DNA of 64,000 bases from Desulfurococcaceae archaeon MEX13E-LK6-19 (GCA_029637525.1 CP072660.1:1-64000); one strand, 5' to 3'; shown: positions 52,267-61,581, counted from the first letter of the stretch. Numbers and translations are program-made. The notes: generated by a model not told the origin, from the sequence alone.

Positions 52267-52596
52267 CTACTTATCTTCAGTAACAGCTTCACTAATTTTC
52301 TCGACAACTTCATCTAACTTAATATCCTTAACAAGTATTTTCTTCAGCCTATCCCTAACACCATAAACGATATCTATCTTTGTTATCGGGAGCCCTAGAG
52401 TTTTTGCAAAGAATTTTATGAGAGCTGCATTTGCTCTACCTTGTAGAGGGGGTTCTGTAGTGTAGTATACCAATTCTCCACCTTCAACTCTGAGTTCTTC
52501 TTTACTCGATTCAGGTTTTACGAATACCTGTATTACAATACCCTTGGAAGTCTCTTGAACGCTATTATATATTGCTTTTAGCTTACTGTCCTCCAT
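52267..52596 (-). CDS. DUF167/YggU-family protein
   Basis: The 109-residue product contains IVIQVFVKPESSKEELRVEGG, YYTTEPPLQGRANAALIKFFA and ITKIDIVYGVRDRLKKI, the full pattern of the small YggU/DUF167 family (N-A-A-L motif). The fold is known but the function is not. I prefer ATG 52596, which follows GGTGG by eight bases, over ATG 52617. It is directly downstream of the radical SAM/B12 gene. Confidence 0.87.
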   Translation of the reverse strand: MEDSKLKAIYNSVQETSKGIVIQVFVKPESSKEELRVEGGELVYYTTEPPLQGRANAALIKFFAKTLGLPITKIDIVYGVRDRLKKILVKDIKLDEVVEKISEAVTEDK

Positions 52597-52618
52597 ATCA
52601 AAAACCACCGATCTCATA

Positions 52619-53938
52619 TTACTTGGCTTGAAGAATATATTTTTTATGTGGCATTATTATACCCTTTATTCTCAATTCATGTATTTTTTCAGCAAGTTCT
52701 TCTTGCATCTTCCACTGCCCATAGAGTTTTCCTTTACCAAGGAGTTTATAGACTTCTTTTTTAAACCAGTCTGGTATCCTTCCTGGAGGCGCCATAGAGA
52801 ACGGTGTTCCGGGAAGCGGGAGGAATACATGCAGATGTACACGTCCGCCCATGCTAGTTATTTTCTTTATGGAGACAAGAGTTTCTTCAAGGTCTTCCTT
52901 TTGTTCTCCAGGAAGACCAATAATATAGTCTACATCAGGAGTGAAACCATTTTTTATCGCTGCTTCAACAGCTTCATAGACATCCTCTATGGTGTGTTTA
53001 CGCCCAATATACTTAAGGACTCTATTGCTACCGCTTTGTGCACCAATTATAATGTTTTTATTTGACACATATTTTCTGAGAACCTTTGCTGCTTCATGTG
53101 TTAAATGTTCTGGCCTCACTTCACTTGGAAAAGTTCCATAGAAAATTCTACCATTGTATTTCCTTGACAACAACGACATTTTATCCAGTAGTTCTTCTAT
53201 AATTTCAAGTCTTGGTTCTCTCTCATAACCCCTCATTCCATAACAAAGACTGTTTGGCGTGATGAATCTCCAATCCTTAAGTTCATGCCTACCCATTATA
53301 TCAAGGTAGTAGAGTATGTTCTCTATACTCCGATGCCTCAATATTGGTCCATGCATATATGTTACTTGACAATACTTACATCCAATAGGGCATCCTCTTG
53401 TTATTTCTATTGCTCCAAACAAATACCTCCAAAATGGAAATGGGTGATATTCATCAAGGTCTATTATACGTGGACGCTTCTTGAAAACAAATTTGCCACT
53501 GTCATCTTTGGCAAATACTCCTTCAACATTGTATGGATCTCCTTTTTCCGTAAGTTCTTCAACAAGTTTGGGGAGACTTCTTTCACCTTCACCGATAATA
53601 ACATAATCGAATTTTAGAGACTCAATACTACCTATTGGATCCCCTGACGGATGTGGTCCACCAGCAATAGTGATTATATTACGTGACTTGTTTTTATTAA
53701 GCAAGAAAATTGTGTCCAAGAACTTCTTGTCGGTGAGCATAAGTGTATTGAAGCTCATTCCAATAATAACTGTATTGTACTTGTTTAGTAGCGATCTAGC
53801 TAAGAAAGGAGTTTTCACATAGTCTTCAACAAGGTATACATCGATTTCATCAAGAAGATCAAGTACTGCTACCAACGCATTTACCGAGTACTTATTTGAA
53901 GGTCCATAGTACATTAAGACAGCTGCTTTACCTGTCAT
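52619..53938 (-). CDS. B12-binding-like/radical SAM protein (MJ1487-type)
   Basis: The 439 residues begin with a B12-binding-like Rossmann domain (KAAVLMYYGPSNKYSV, PFLARSLLNKYNTVIIGMS) and then a radical SAM barrel with CPIGCKYC (CxxxCxxC). The cobalamin-ligand DxHxxG is not clear, as in related Archaea-specific proteins of the MJ1487 type. Later GFTPDVDYIIGLPGEQKEDLEETL and HVFLPLPGTPF are typical of MiaB/B12 radical SAM enzymes. Likely a methyltransferase or methylthiotransferase of unknown substrate. ATG 53938 follows AGGTG by ten bases. Confidence 0.83.
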   Translation of the reverse strand: MTGKAAVLMYYGPSNKYSVNALVAVLDLLDEIDVYLVEDYVKTPFLARSLLNKYNTVIIGMSFNTLMLTDKKFLDTIFLLNKNKSRNIITIAGGPHPSGDPIGSIESLKFDYVIIGEGERSLPKLVEELTEKGDPYNVEGVFAKDDSGKFVFKKRPRIIDLDEYHPFPFWRYLFGAIEITRGCPIGCKYCQVTYMHGPILRHRSIENILYYLDIMGRHELKDWRFITPNSLCYGMRGYEREPRLEIIEELLDKMSLLSRKYNGRIFYGTFPSEVRPEHLTHEAAKVLRKYVSNKNIIIGAQSGSNRVLKYIGRKHTIEDVYEAVEAAIKNGFTPDVDYIIGLPGEQKEDLEETLVSIKKITSMGGRVHLHVFLPLPGTPFSMAPPGRIPDWFKKEVYKLLGKGKLYGQWKMQEELAEKIHELRIKGIIMPHKKYILQAK

Positions 53939-54132
53939 ATGATGTAGACACCTAATAATCATGTCACTATTTTTGTTTAAAACCACTAATATGTTTCAAT
54001 AGCATGTACAAGCTATCTGTGCTTACCATGCTACTAATAAAAACTATTTTACTGTGATTAAGCGAAAAGAATATCCCCTCTCTAACCAATATATTGTTAG
54101 AAAAACGATCCTTGTTTCGGAGGTTAGTAATC

Positions 54133-54438
54133 ATGAGCATGCCTAGTGGAAACATAGGTTTAACCGAAGAAGAAGTAAGATACTTCATCAACAAGATTAA
54201 GCTTAGGAAACTATATGAGGACGACGATGTAGTACTAATGACTGCTCCAAATGAGGATGAACTTATTGAGATAATTCTCGACTTATTAAAAGAAAAGCCT
54301 ATGAATCTACGTGAAATCCATACAATACTATCAGGACTGGCAAGCGAAGACAAGATAAGAAAGGCACTGATAACACTGATGAGCAATGGTATAATAACAA
54401 TAAATAGTGATGGACGCTATATGATAATAGGATTCTAG
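54133..54438 (+). CDS. Small winged-helix-like protein
   Basis: The 101-residue product consists of two short helical parts; the C-terminal half (LLKEKPMNLREIHTILSGLASEDKIRKAL and ITLMSNGIITINSDGRYMIIGF) looks like a winged helix with a beta wing. It may be a DNA-binding regulator or a structural subunit. ATG 54133 follows GGAGG by nine bases. It diverges from the radical SAM gene. Confidence 0.55.
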   Translation: MSMPSGNIGLTEEEVRYFINKIKLRKLYEDDDVVLMTAPNEDELIEIILDLLKEKPMNLREIHTILSGLASEDKIRKALITLMSNGIITINSDGRYMIIGF

Positions 54439-54490
54439 AATAGCAATCTCTGTGACAAACTTCTAGTAAAAGTTCTTCAACGCGTCCTTT

Positions 54491-55162
54491 CTAACATTTT
54501 ATTTCCTTTAAAACTAGTATTGCATCGTATAGATTCTCGACAACATATTTTACACCCTTCTTTGTGAGAATACTTTTTCGCAAAGGATATAGCATAACGC
54601 CAATGAAGGGTACACCAACCTTCATACTACTTAACGCGTCAATCCAGTAATCGCCAAGCATGACTGCCTCACAAGGTTCTACACAATGTTTATCAAGTAT
54701 GTATTTTATAAGCCATGATTTATCGAAGAGATATTCTTCAACTCCTTCAAGTTTCCATAACGTGTAAAGAGTATATATTTCGTCGATACCCCAATCAAGG
54801 TTGAATCTTCTTAATTCATTCCATATTTTTTCTTCAGGTGATTCTCTCCCAGTGACTATAATGTTCTTGCACCCAATTGTCTTCAGGAAGTACAATAGTT
54901 GATGAGCACCTTTAGCTGGGTATCCATATCGTGTTTCATAGATTCTTCTAAATACACGCCAGAAATCTTCTTCAACAGCTTTCTGTGGTACTGCATATTC
55001 TTGGAGAGTATCCTTCATAAACGCATCAATAAACTCGCTTAGAGAAAGCGGTTGAGCACCAAAGTATGCTCTAGCACTATTTATGGCATTAAAGAAATCA
55101 AAAAGTGAGTCAACAAGAGTCATATCATAATCTAGTATTGCTAGTTTAAGCTTATGAACCAT
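54491..55162 (-). CDS. HAD-superfamily hydrolase
   Basis: The 223 residues have motif I AILDYDMTLVDS (nucleophile Asp), motif II IIVTGRESPEE, a Lys candidate in FDKSWLIKYIL and motif IV VMLGDYWIDAL. The C1-type helical cap lies between I and II. The substrate is unknown. ATG 55162 follows GGGGTTA by six bases; the ATG at 55201 has no ribosome site. Confidence 0.85.
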   Translation of the reverse strand: MVHKLKLAILDYDMTLVDSLFDFFNAINSARAYFGAQPLSLSEFIDAFMKDTLQEYAVPQKAVEEDFWRVFRRIYETRYGYPAKGAHQLLYFLKTIGCKNIIVTGRESPEEKIWNELRRFNLDWGIDEIYTLYTLWKLEGVEEYLFDKSWLIKYILDKHCVEPCEAVMLGDYWIDALSSMKVGVPFIGVMLYPLRKSILTKKGVKYVVENLYDAILVLKEIKC

Positions 55163-55322
55163 AATATTTAACCCCGAGTCAGTATTCGGGAGAAACCACA
55201 TACAAGCATTCGGTATTCGGCAAACTCATCATCCACAGTCGGTTTATCTAGAGACTAGAATATACATTTAATCCTTATTAAGCAGGTATCTACACATTTC
55301 TTAACCTAGGTGTTTATAAGCT

Positions 55323-56192
55323 GTGACAAAGAAACTCGTTCTAACATGCATACTGAAAAACAATAATCTCGAGTGCAAAACAAGTGATGAAAACAAGCTC
55401 ATTATTGAGCCATACAAGATTATCAATGATAGAGTTGTGTTTGTCTATAAAGACAGCGATCTTTTTGAATATAGCATTGAAATAGAAGCCAGTGCCGATA
55501 TAAGGATTGTATGTAATGCATATCTCCATGGAGAACTAACATGGGGTTCAACAAGATATACTCGATGGGAAACCAGCAGGCCTGTAAATACATTATATTG
55601 TATCTCTGGAAGACTAAATATTATCGATAATGACTCGTTTTTAATTATTGATAAGACTTTAGATAAAGACTTAACTAAAATGCTTAATTTTCTTGAATCA
55701 ATTAAATCAGTACTAAAAAACATACTGAAATGGCCTACCTACAGTAAATACCTCATGTTACCAAGCACCTATGCTAACGAGCCGATAGCAGCTGTTCTTA
55801 GAGCGGATAACACTAGTAATCTGCCTGTTCTTGACCTAGTTTTCTCTAGCCTACTCCTCATGGAGAAGGTCATGCAACCATATACGAAATGGTTTATCGA
55901 GGAACTTACAAGAGCTTTAAAGGGGGAGCAAAGTATCTTATCTCTCCTCACTTGGCAGGAACTAAGGAATCCTGATATAATCAACACACTATTGACTAAC
56001 CCAAGGGAGTGTATATCATTTTCCGAGCATAACAAAGAGATTAACGTCAAAAATATCTGTAAAGAAAGAAGACTCGTCCTTATAGCTTCCTCAAAACTAC
56101 TCTTAAAGACTGTTCTCGAGGGAAACGAAGAATTCAGTTTAGATAAACGTGTATTTGGGAACATAATAGATTTTATTTCGTTAAAGGCATAG
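55323..56192 (+). CDS. Hypothetical protein, no recognised domain
   Basis: The 289-residue product starts at GTG behind AGGTG. The N-terminal half is beta-rich (LVLTCILKNNNLECKT, VFVYKDSDLFEYSIEIEASADIRI) and the rest is helical with several Ser-Leu stretches, without signal peptide or membrane helix. There are a few Cys (about nine), mostly not paired. The 32-base gap to the TatD gene suggests a shared transcript. I cannot assign a function. Confidence 0.5.
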   Translation: MTKKLVLTCILKNNNLECKTSDENKLIIEPYKIINDRVVFVYKDSDLFEYSIEIEASADIRIVCNAYLHGELTWGSTRYTRWETSRPVNTLYCISGRLNIIDNDSFLIIDKTLDKDLTKMLNFLESIKSVLKNILKWPTYSKYLMLPSTYANEPIAAVLRADNTSNLPVLDLVFSSLLLMEKVMQPYTKWFIEELTRALKGEQSILSLLTWQELRNPDIINTLLTNPRECISFSEHNKEINVKNICKERRLVLIASSKLLLKTVLEGNEEFSLDKRVFGNIIDFISLKA

Positions 56193-56224
56193 ATGAGATA
56201 ATACAAAACGGGGGTTGAAGATAA

Positions 56225-56956
56225 ATGACGAGATTTATCGATGCCCATTGCCACTGTCACGAAATGCCTATGGAGACATTTAAGAGAATTGCCAATAATA
56301 ACCAGTTTACTATTGTATGCGTTTCCGATGATATTCCGTCAAGTATGAAGACAGTGGAATTATCTTCTTCACATAGTAATATTGTACCATGTATAGGCGT
56401 TCATCCCTGGTCTGTTAATGAAACAAGTATAAATGACCTTAAGAAACTTGAGGAACTCATTAAAAAATATGATGTGAAATGCCTTGGCGAAATAGGTTTG
56501 GATACAAAATTTGTCCCGCAAACAATTGAAAAGCAAAGAGTATTCTTCGACTACTTTATCAGACTAGCACGAGAATATGATCTAGTTCTTAACATACATG
56601 CAGCTGGTACTTGGAGTGAAGTACTCGATAAACTCATAGCGAACGATATAAAACATGCATACATCCACTGGTATACTGGCCCAAAAGAATTAATCGATAA
56701 AATACTAGAACTAGGATACGCCATAGGCGCTAATCCAGCCTGGAAAATCCAGAAAAAGCATCGAGCTATTATTGAGTATGCACCTATAGAAATCATTCTA
56801 ACCGAAAGCGATGCACCGTATAAGTATCGTGGTCTTGAAATGACTCCAGAACTAGTTATTGAGACCGTCGAATATCTCTCTCATGTAAAGAACATCAGTA
56901 TAACTGAAGTGGCTAATATTATTGAAAAGAATTTCAGAAGGATCTTTTTATTCTAG
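56225..56956 (+). CDS. tatD: TatD-family metal-dependent hydrolase
   Basis: A 243-residue TIM-barrel hydrolase of the TatD/YchF deoxyribonuclease group. Metal ligands are visible: DAHCHCHE at the N-terminus, CLGEIGLD, LNIHAAG, and ILTESDAPYKY near the end. The HIHWYTG stretch replaces the more usual HCFSG. In bacteria TatD acts in DNA repair and quality control. ATG 56225 follows GGTTGAAG. Its last 23 bases overlap the coiled-coil gene on the other strand. Confidence 0.87.
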   Translation: MTRFIDAHCHCHEMPMETFKRIANNNQFTIVCVSDDIPSSMKTVELSSSHSNIVPCIGVHPWSVNETSINDLKKLEELIKKYDVKCLGEIGLDTKFVPQTIEKQRVFFDYFIRLAREYDLVLNIHAAGTWSEVLDKLIANDIKHAYIHWYTGPKELIDKILELGYAIGANPAWKIQKKHRAIIEYAPIEIILTESDAPYKYRGLEMTPELVIETVEYLSHVKNISITEVANIIEKNFRRIFLF

Positions 56957-57257
56957 ATAACATACTCACTTCATCGTCTTTGTATTCTATCATAATATTT
57001 TGGTGTAGTAAACGATTAACTCTACTAAATTTAGGCATGTTGTTTTGGATCTCCATTAGCTTCTCCATTGAGCTAAGTATTTCTCTTCTTAACCTCATAA
57101 GGTTGTTTAATTCATCTTTAAGTACAATATTTAAGCTACCATTATTTACCTTGCATAGTTTCTCTTTAATTTTAGAGATCTTTCTTTCAATGTTTTCTAA
57201 GTACTTTTTCAATAGCTCTATTTGTGCACTAATAATAAATACATCATCGAACATCAT
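56934..57257 (-). CDS. Small coiled-coil protein
   Basis: The 107 residues are nearly all alpha-helical with heptad-like hydrophobic spacing (IELLKKYLENIERKISKIKEKL, LNNLMRLRREILSSMEKLMEI). It probably forms a helical bundle or dimer. No family was recognised. ATG 57257 or 57254 follows GGTG by ten or more bases. It overlaps TatD by 23 bases tail-to-tail. Confidence 0.5.
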   Translation of the reverse strand: MMFDDVFIISAQIELLKKYLENIERKISKIKEKLCKVNNGSLNIVLKDELNNLMRLRREILSSMEKLMEIQNNMPKFSRVNRLLHQNIMIEYKDDEVSMLSRIKRSF

Positions 57258-57353
57258 ATGGCAGGAACACCTGTAAATGTTCTACAAGAGACATCTATTA
57301 TTTAAATAAGTGGACACGTAAATGCATTAGAGTATATAAGAAACTGTTATCTT

Positions 57354-57611
57354 CTAAGAAGATATGTTTATGACAAGTATTAAATTATTGTTTTTCGCAA
57401 AAACAGTTACTTCAAAATCTTGCATTTTCACTGCTATAGACTTTATTTCACCCCACTCCATTTTCTTTGAAAGAAAATCGGCTGCATGAAACAAGTGATA
57501 GCCTATATCAACTGCTTTCTTTAAAACACTTGTATCTACATCTAAGGGTGCTACATAATCAATAACTCTTGAGTCCCGATCTAAGATAACTATTGCAGTA
57601 GATAAAGCCAT
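57354..57611 (-). CDS. Small protein of possible roadblock/LC7-like fold
   Basis: I read an 85-residue product from ATG 57611, which follows GGAGG by five bases. The frame extends upstream to TTG 57668 but lacks a site there. Strand-helix order (STAIVILDRDSRVIDYVAPL, helix VLKKAVDIGYHLFHAADFL, strands IKSIAVKMQDFEVTVFAKNNNLILVINI) resembles small dimeric roadblock domains used as platforms for GTPases. The match is structural impression only. A partner GTPase is not nearby. Confidence 0.5.
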   Translation of the reverse strand: MALSTAIVILDRDSRVIDYVAPLDVDTSVLKKAVDIGYHLFHAADFLSKKMEWGEIKSIAVKMQDFEVTVFAKNNNLILVINISS

Positions 57612-57779
57612 AGCACCCTCCCTTTTCGCATGTGTATTCATGCCTTGAGATCCCGTTATAAATAACAACTCTTATTATACATCACCACTAAAAACTGCGT
57701 GATGAGGTAGTTTTTATAAAAGAGCTGAATATTTAATGCTTTAATAGACCGAATACATTGATGTCCCTGGAGTGGTATC

Positions 57780-58754
57780 ATGGTATCCACTGGCTTGCTA
57801 AAACTCTATAGTAGTATGGCTGTGACAATACTTGTTGTCACACTTATATCAAGTCTTGTGCTTTACTTCGTCTTATCATTATTTATGGAAACAGCCTTCA
57901 TATACTTGTTATTCATTATACTGGTGTTCTATTTTGTTCAATGGCTTCTGTCGCCATATATAATCGACATGTTTTATCATACGAGACCACTTCCGTCATC
58001 GTATTCTTATATACAAGACATTGTTAACGACATATCACGTAGATCAGGTATAAAAACGCCAAAGGTACTCATAGCCGATATACCTATTCCTAACGCTTTC
58101 GCTTACGGCTCACCGCTAACAGGATATCGTGTTGCTGTTACAAGAGGTCTTCTCGAGGCTCTTCCACGAGACGAGATAGCAGCGGTTCTTGCACACGAGA
58201 TAGGCCATATCAAGCATAGGGATATCACGGTAATGATGCTTGTAGGTTTAATACCAGCGATAGTTCTATGGCTCGGAGAATACCTTGTTAGGTGGGGTTG
58301 GCTTTTCGGTTTCTATGAGCGAAGAAGAGAAGAGAGTTTAACACCACTAGCATTAATAGCATTAGGAATAGTTTTGATCATAATCGGATTTATATTAAAT
58401 CTTGGCGTGCTTTATTTGAGTAGGCTAAGAGAGTATTATGCGGACTCTCATGCAGCACTAACCATTCCCAATGGTGCAAGACTTCTACAGAGAGCATTGG
58501 CTAGAATAATGATTGCTAGTGGGTGGCTCAAGAAACATCGTGTTAATCTCGGAAAGTACAGTCAACTAAAAATGTTGTTCATTTCACCACCAGAACACGC
58601 GATAGCAGGAGGAGCTTATGATGTGGATAGCATTGTAGAAGAGATCAAGAGAATGAAGCCAAGCATCCTTCAAGAGATTTTCAGCACACATCCCCATCCA
58701 GCTAAGCGTTTCAGGTTTCTCGATGAACTCACTGGCAGACAATATTACGCCTAA
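57780..58754 (+). CDS. htpX: HtpX-family membrane zinc metalloprotease
   Basis: The 324 residues have two N-terminal membrane helices, the zinc-binding HEIGHIKHRD (about 139-148) and a third ligand Glu in REYYADSHAA. Two further helices follow the active site. HtpX degrades damaged membrane proteins. SD GGAGTGGTATC precedes ATG 57780 and a TATA-like TTTTTATAAA lies about 65 bases upstream (57712-57721). Confidence 0.93.
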   Translation: MVSTGLLKLYSSMAVTILVVTLISSLVLYFVLSLFMETAFIYLLFIILVFYFVQWLLSPYIIDMFYHTRPLPSSYSYIQDIVNDISRRSGIKTPKVLIADIPIPNAFAYGSPLTGYRVAVTRGLLEALPRDEIAAVLAHEIGHIKHRDITVMMLVGLIPAIVLWLGEYLVRWGWLFGFYERRREESLTPLALIALGIVLIIIGFILNLGVLYLSRLREYYADSHAALTIPNGARLLQRALARIMIASGWLKKHRVNLGKYSQLKMLFISPPEHAIAGGAYDVDSIVEEIKRMKPSILQEIFSTHPHPAKRFRFLDELTGRQYYA

Positions 58755-58832
58755 ATAAATCCTCCATTAACATTTAAAAACACAACAGTAATGATAGTAT
58801 AGAGGATAGTATATACGGCATGGTGATGGATA

Positions 58833-59165
58833 ATGAAGGTAACTATGAACACACCAGAGTATATAGATGGCGTTATGGTACAGCGATTCAATATTATCGA
58901 TAACACAGGTATTATATGGAGAGGTATTGTTAAAACAAAGAACATAATGACAATAAGTCCAAGAAGACTCTGGGAGATTATAGAGGATGCTATTGTTGAT
59001 GCTCGAAACGGAATTAATGCCATCAGGGTGTATCGTGACGGAGAAACAAGAATAAGAGTAAAATTATCGAATAAAAACGATTTCCTTAATGCATCCACTA
59101 TTAGTATCACAATTCACTATAATGGTGAAAAAATATATTCACTTCATTTAGAGCCAACGATTTAA
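58833..59165 (+). CDS. Hypothetical small protein
   Basis: The 110 residues are alpha/beta with repeated short strands (VNTPEYIDGVMVQRFNI-like start, RVYRDGETRIRVKL, ISITIHYNGEKIYSL). No family recognised; the pattern resembles a small beta-grasp or oligomeric domain. ATG 58833 follows GGTGATG. It is followed by the convergent HTH/coiled-coil gene after 14 bases. Confidence 0.45.
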   Translation: MKVTMNTPEYIDGVMVQRFNIIDNTGIIWRGIVKTKNIMTISPRRLWEIIEDAIVDARNGINAIRVYRDGETRIRVKLSNKNDFLNASTISITIHYNGEKIYSLHLEPTI

Positions 59166-59179
59166 TTTGTCTAGAATAA

Positions 59180-59782
59180 TTAAGCCTCACTGATTATTCT
59201 CTTGATTTCCTCTATGATCTTGGTCTTCTTCTCCAGTTCTTCTCTAGTCTTCGCAAGTTCTTGTTCTAGAGAACTGATTTTCTCTTCAAGCTCTTTGATC
59301 TTTGATTCAAGCTCTTTCTTTTCTGATTCAAGCTTCTTCTTGGCTTCTTCTAGCTCCTTGATTTTTTCTTCTACTTCAGGCTTCGCTGTTATGGGCACAC
59401 CTATTTCTTTAAATGGCAGCTTTATCCTTAGTTCTCCTCTCAGCATTTTTTCATAAGTTTGTAGTACTAGTTTTCCAGCTTTTGTTTTACCGCTAAGGTG
59501 TGCTCTTATCATTGTCTCGCTTCTACCAACTTCTTCAGCTATTTGGCTTATGGGATATCCTGCTTTTTGACGGGCCAGAGCAGCTGCCGCAACTGCAAGG
59601 CTGTCAACCCATGTTGCTCTCTCAACAGGATCTCTTATTAATTCGATTACTTCGGGGCTATACAGTGTAGCAATTATTAATGCTGTCTCCAATTTCTGTA
59701 TATCTTTCTTACTCGTTGGTGTTAATGGTACATTACTTAAGTCTATGTATAATTCTTCTACTTCTCTCTTCTCCTCGCTCAT
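59180..59782 (-). CDS. HTH protein with C-terminal coiled coil
   Basis: The 200-residue product contains an HTH-like stretch (YPISQIAEEVGRSETMIRAHL, about residues 75-95) followed by a Lys-rich wing and a linker. The last 65 residues form a strongly charged coiled coil (EEAKKKLESEKKELESKIKEL). It is likely a DNA-binding architectural or regulatory protein that dimerises through the coil. ATG 59782 follows GGTGTATAAGT. It is divergent from the Cys-rich gene at 59918. Confidence 0.6.
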   Translation of the reverse strand: MSEEKREVEELYIDLSNVPLTPTSKKDIQKLETALIIATLYSPEVIELIRDPVERATWVDSLAVAAAALARQKAGYPISQIAEEVGRSETMIRAHLSGKTKAGKLVLQTYEKMLRGELRIKLPFKEIGVPITAKPEVEEKIKELEEAKKKLESEKKELESKIKELEEKISSLEQELAKTREELEKKTKIIEEIKRIISEA

Positions 59783-59917
59783 ACTTATACACCATCCCAC
59801 TATTTCCTCGTATAATTACTATTATCCAGATCGCTTAAAATAGTTTGATACCATACTCTTGTTCCTCCACTATTAAATACCTAGTATACAAAGATAGGAG
59901 TTCAGTAGAGGAGCCCG

Positions 59918-60364
59918 ATGGTGTATAATAGAGTGTCGATGAAGTGTCCTTGGTATAAAGAAGGATTATGCTATAGTCCCAAGACTTTACGAGAATACGG
60001 TGAACCCTCATCTGCTCCAGTAACAGACTCTAGGTGTCTCACCGAAAAATATACCGAGTGCCCATACTATACTGAACAACGTTCTTCTCAACAAACACAA
60101 CTAGATATTATTGAAGAAGGAGCCGTGGGTGTGAAAGAGAAAGGTCTTGCACTGTATTTAAGAATACATACCATACCCCCCGACATGAAATCCAATTGCC
60201 CGTTTTACGAAATAACATCTGTTAGAGATCAGTCAGGCAACATTGTTTATGTCGCGTTCTGCAAGTTCTTAGACAGATACTTGACTAGGAGTTTTGTTGA
60301 AAAATGTATAAAATACTGGAAAGACTGCCCATACTATAAAATGCATTTTATTCAAGAAACCTGA
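59918..60364 (+). CDS. Cys-rich protein with repeated CPxY motifs
   Basis: The 148 residues contain three CP[WYF]Y-type motifs: CPWYKEGLC near residue 10, CPYYTEQ and CPFYEIT, plus a fourth CPYYKMH at the end, and four other Cys (for example AFCKFLDRY and KCIKYW). Such spacing fits zinc or Fe-S binding. No family was recognised. Possible starts are ATG 59918 (behind GAGGAG) or GTG 59933. Confidence 0.55.
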   Translation: MVYNRVSMKCPWYKEGLCYSPKTLREYGEPSSAPVTDSRCLTEKYTECPYYTEQRSSQQTQLDIIEEGAVGVKEKGLALYLRIHTIPPDMKSNCPFYEITSVRDQSGNIVYVAFCKFLDRYLTRSFVEKCIKYWKDCPYYKMHFIQET

Positions 60365-60401
60365 ATGTAATTAGCCGATCAAATATTTTATTAGCTTCTT
60401 T

Positions 60402-60716
60402 TTATGTTGTTACAATACTATCTCTTAAACCAATGGTATATGGTTTAGTGTAGGGTACAGCTACCATAACAAGAAGGTCTACTAAATCTTTTATACTCGG
60501 CACACTGTGTTTTAAAGGATATCTATTGCCATCAACCTCAATATATGTTTCATTAACATTTGTTTTTTCCACAAAACCATTTATTTTAATACCATAACTC
60601 TTCTCCACGATAGTTTTCGCTATTTCAAATATGTCTTTCATTAATTCAACATCACTACCCTTACCGACAAGCAGTATCACATCAAGCATGGATTCTTCAA
60701 TATAACTCATAGTCAT
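60402..60716 (-). CDS. Hypothetical small protein
   Basis: The 104 residues are alpha/beta (DVILLVGKGSDVELMKDIF, ETYIEVDGNRYPLKHSVPSIKDLVDLL), without membrane segment or known motif. The fold might be ferredoxin-like. ATG 60716 is preceded by GAGGT. It stands on the same strand as the YrdC gene with 81 bases between. Confidence 0.45.
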   Translation of the reverse strand: MTMSYIEESMLDVILLVGKGSDVELMKDIFEIAKTIVEKSYGIKINGFVEKTNVNETYIEVDGNRYPLKHSVPSIKDLVDLLVMVAVPYTKPYTIGLRDSIVTT

Positions 60717-60797
60717 ACATACCTCTTTAGTACTAATGCCATAAAAGTCGTCGATAATGATCTATATATAAAACTAGAGACATAACACTTTACATGA

Positions 60798-61433
60798 CTA
60801 CTTGATTTGCGATATAATCCTCTTTATAACATCAATTTTGACTATTCCTTGCCTAACAATGTTTACCTCATTGTCTTGAATTTCTATGACTGTTGAAGGA
60901 ATACGCAACGGCGCTATACCTGAATCTATGTATAGGTCTATTCTGTCTCCCAACTGCTTTATTGCTTCGTCTATAGTTTCTGCGGGTTTCAGCCCACTTA
61001 TATTAGCGCTTGTTCCTGTGACAAATCCATCTAACGATGCAGCTATTTGTCTAGGTAAAGGTGCTGCTGGTACACGGAACCCAACTTTGTTTCTTCCCTG
61101 ATGGAGAATCTCTGGAAAGATACTCTCTTTCAAGGAGAGAATCACCGTAACTGGCCCGGGCCATAGAGCGTAGAGCAGTTCTATAACCCATTCCTTGCAA
61201 TCAGCAATACTTGTAACCGCATCTATACTAGAAGCAAGAACAGGAATCGGCTTGCCAACTCTTTCTTTCACTCTATATACTTTTTCTACACATTCTCTTC
61301 TAGTTGGATCACTAAATACTCCATACACTGTATCGGTGATTCCTACAACAACTCCTTTTTCCTTTATGGTGTTTACTGCTTCTTCTACAACGCTCCTTGA
61401 TGGTTTTATATAGCTTGTTCTAATTATTTTCAT
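60798..61433 (-). CDS. YrdC/Sua5-family threonylcarbamoyl-AMP synthase
   Basis: This protein condenses threonine, bicarbonate and ATP to threonylcarbamoyl-AMP, the first step of t6A37 in tRNA, with the Kae1/Bud32 complex transferring the group. The 211 residues hold TDTVYGVFSDPTRRECVEKVYRVKER (Lys/Arg ATP site) and PVLASSIDAV; further on VGFRVPAAPLPRQIA and TSANISGLKP are typical. The length covers only the YrdC domain, without the C-terminal Sua5 domain. ATG 61433 follows GGTG by eight bases. Confidence 0.9.
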   Translation of the reverse strand: MKIIRTSYIKPSRSVVEEAVNTIKEKGVVVGITDTVYGVFSDPTRRECVEKVYRVKERVGKPIPVLASSIDAVTSIADCKEWVIELLYALWPGPVTVILSLKESIFPEILHQGRNKVGFRVPAAPLPRQIAASLDGFVTGTSANISGLKPAETIDEAIKQLGDRIDLYIDSGIAPLRIPSTVIEIQDNEVNIVRQGIVKIDVIKRIISQIK

Positions 61434-61529
61434 CGCAATGACACCATTCCATCCATTTATACTTATCTAGAGTTTAGGTGAACCAGGTATTTTTCATTAC
61501 TCTGCATACAACCTATGGATCATCGTTGA

Positions 61530-61538
61530 ATATAAAAA
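61530..61538 (+). promoter_or_regulatory. Candidate TATA box of the aRF1 gene
   Basis: ATATAAAAA at 61530-61538 is a good archaeal TATA box. A start about 25 bases downstream would fall near 61560, giving a leader that contains GAGGGTG (61568-61574) and the ATG at 61582. Confidence 0.45.
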
Positions 61539-61581
61539 CCTGTGATCGCTATATTGTCTAGAGCCAAGAGGGTGTAAAGGG

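Noticed and set aside
55215-55245. ATGATGA on the minus strand followed 12 bases later by CCGA
   Set aside because: The D box is imperfect and no matching C/D' pair is found upstream.
57703-57732. GTGATGA followed by CTGA, like boxes C and D, before htpX
   Set aside because: The interval is 19 bases and no D'/C' pair lies inside; the stretch contains the TTTTTATAAA promoter of htpX instead.
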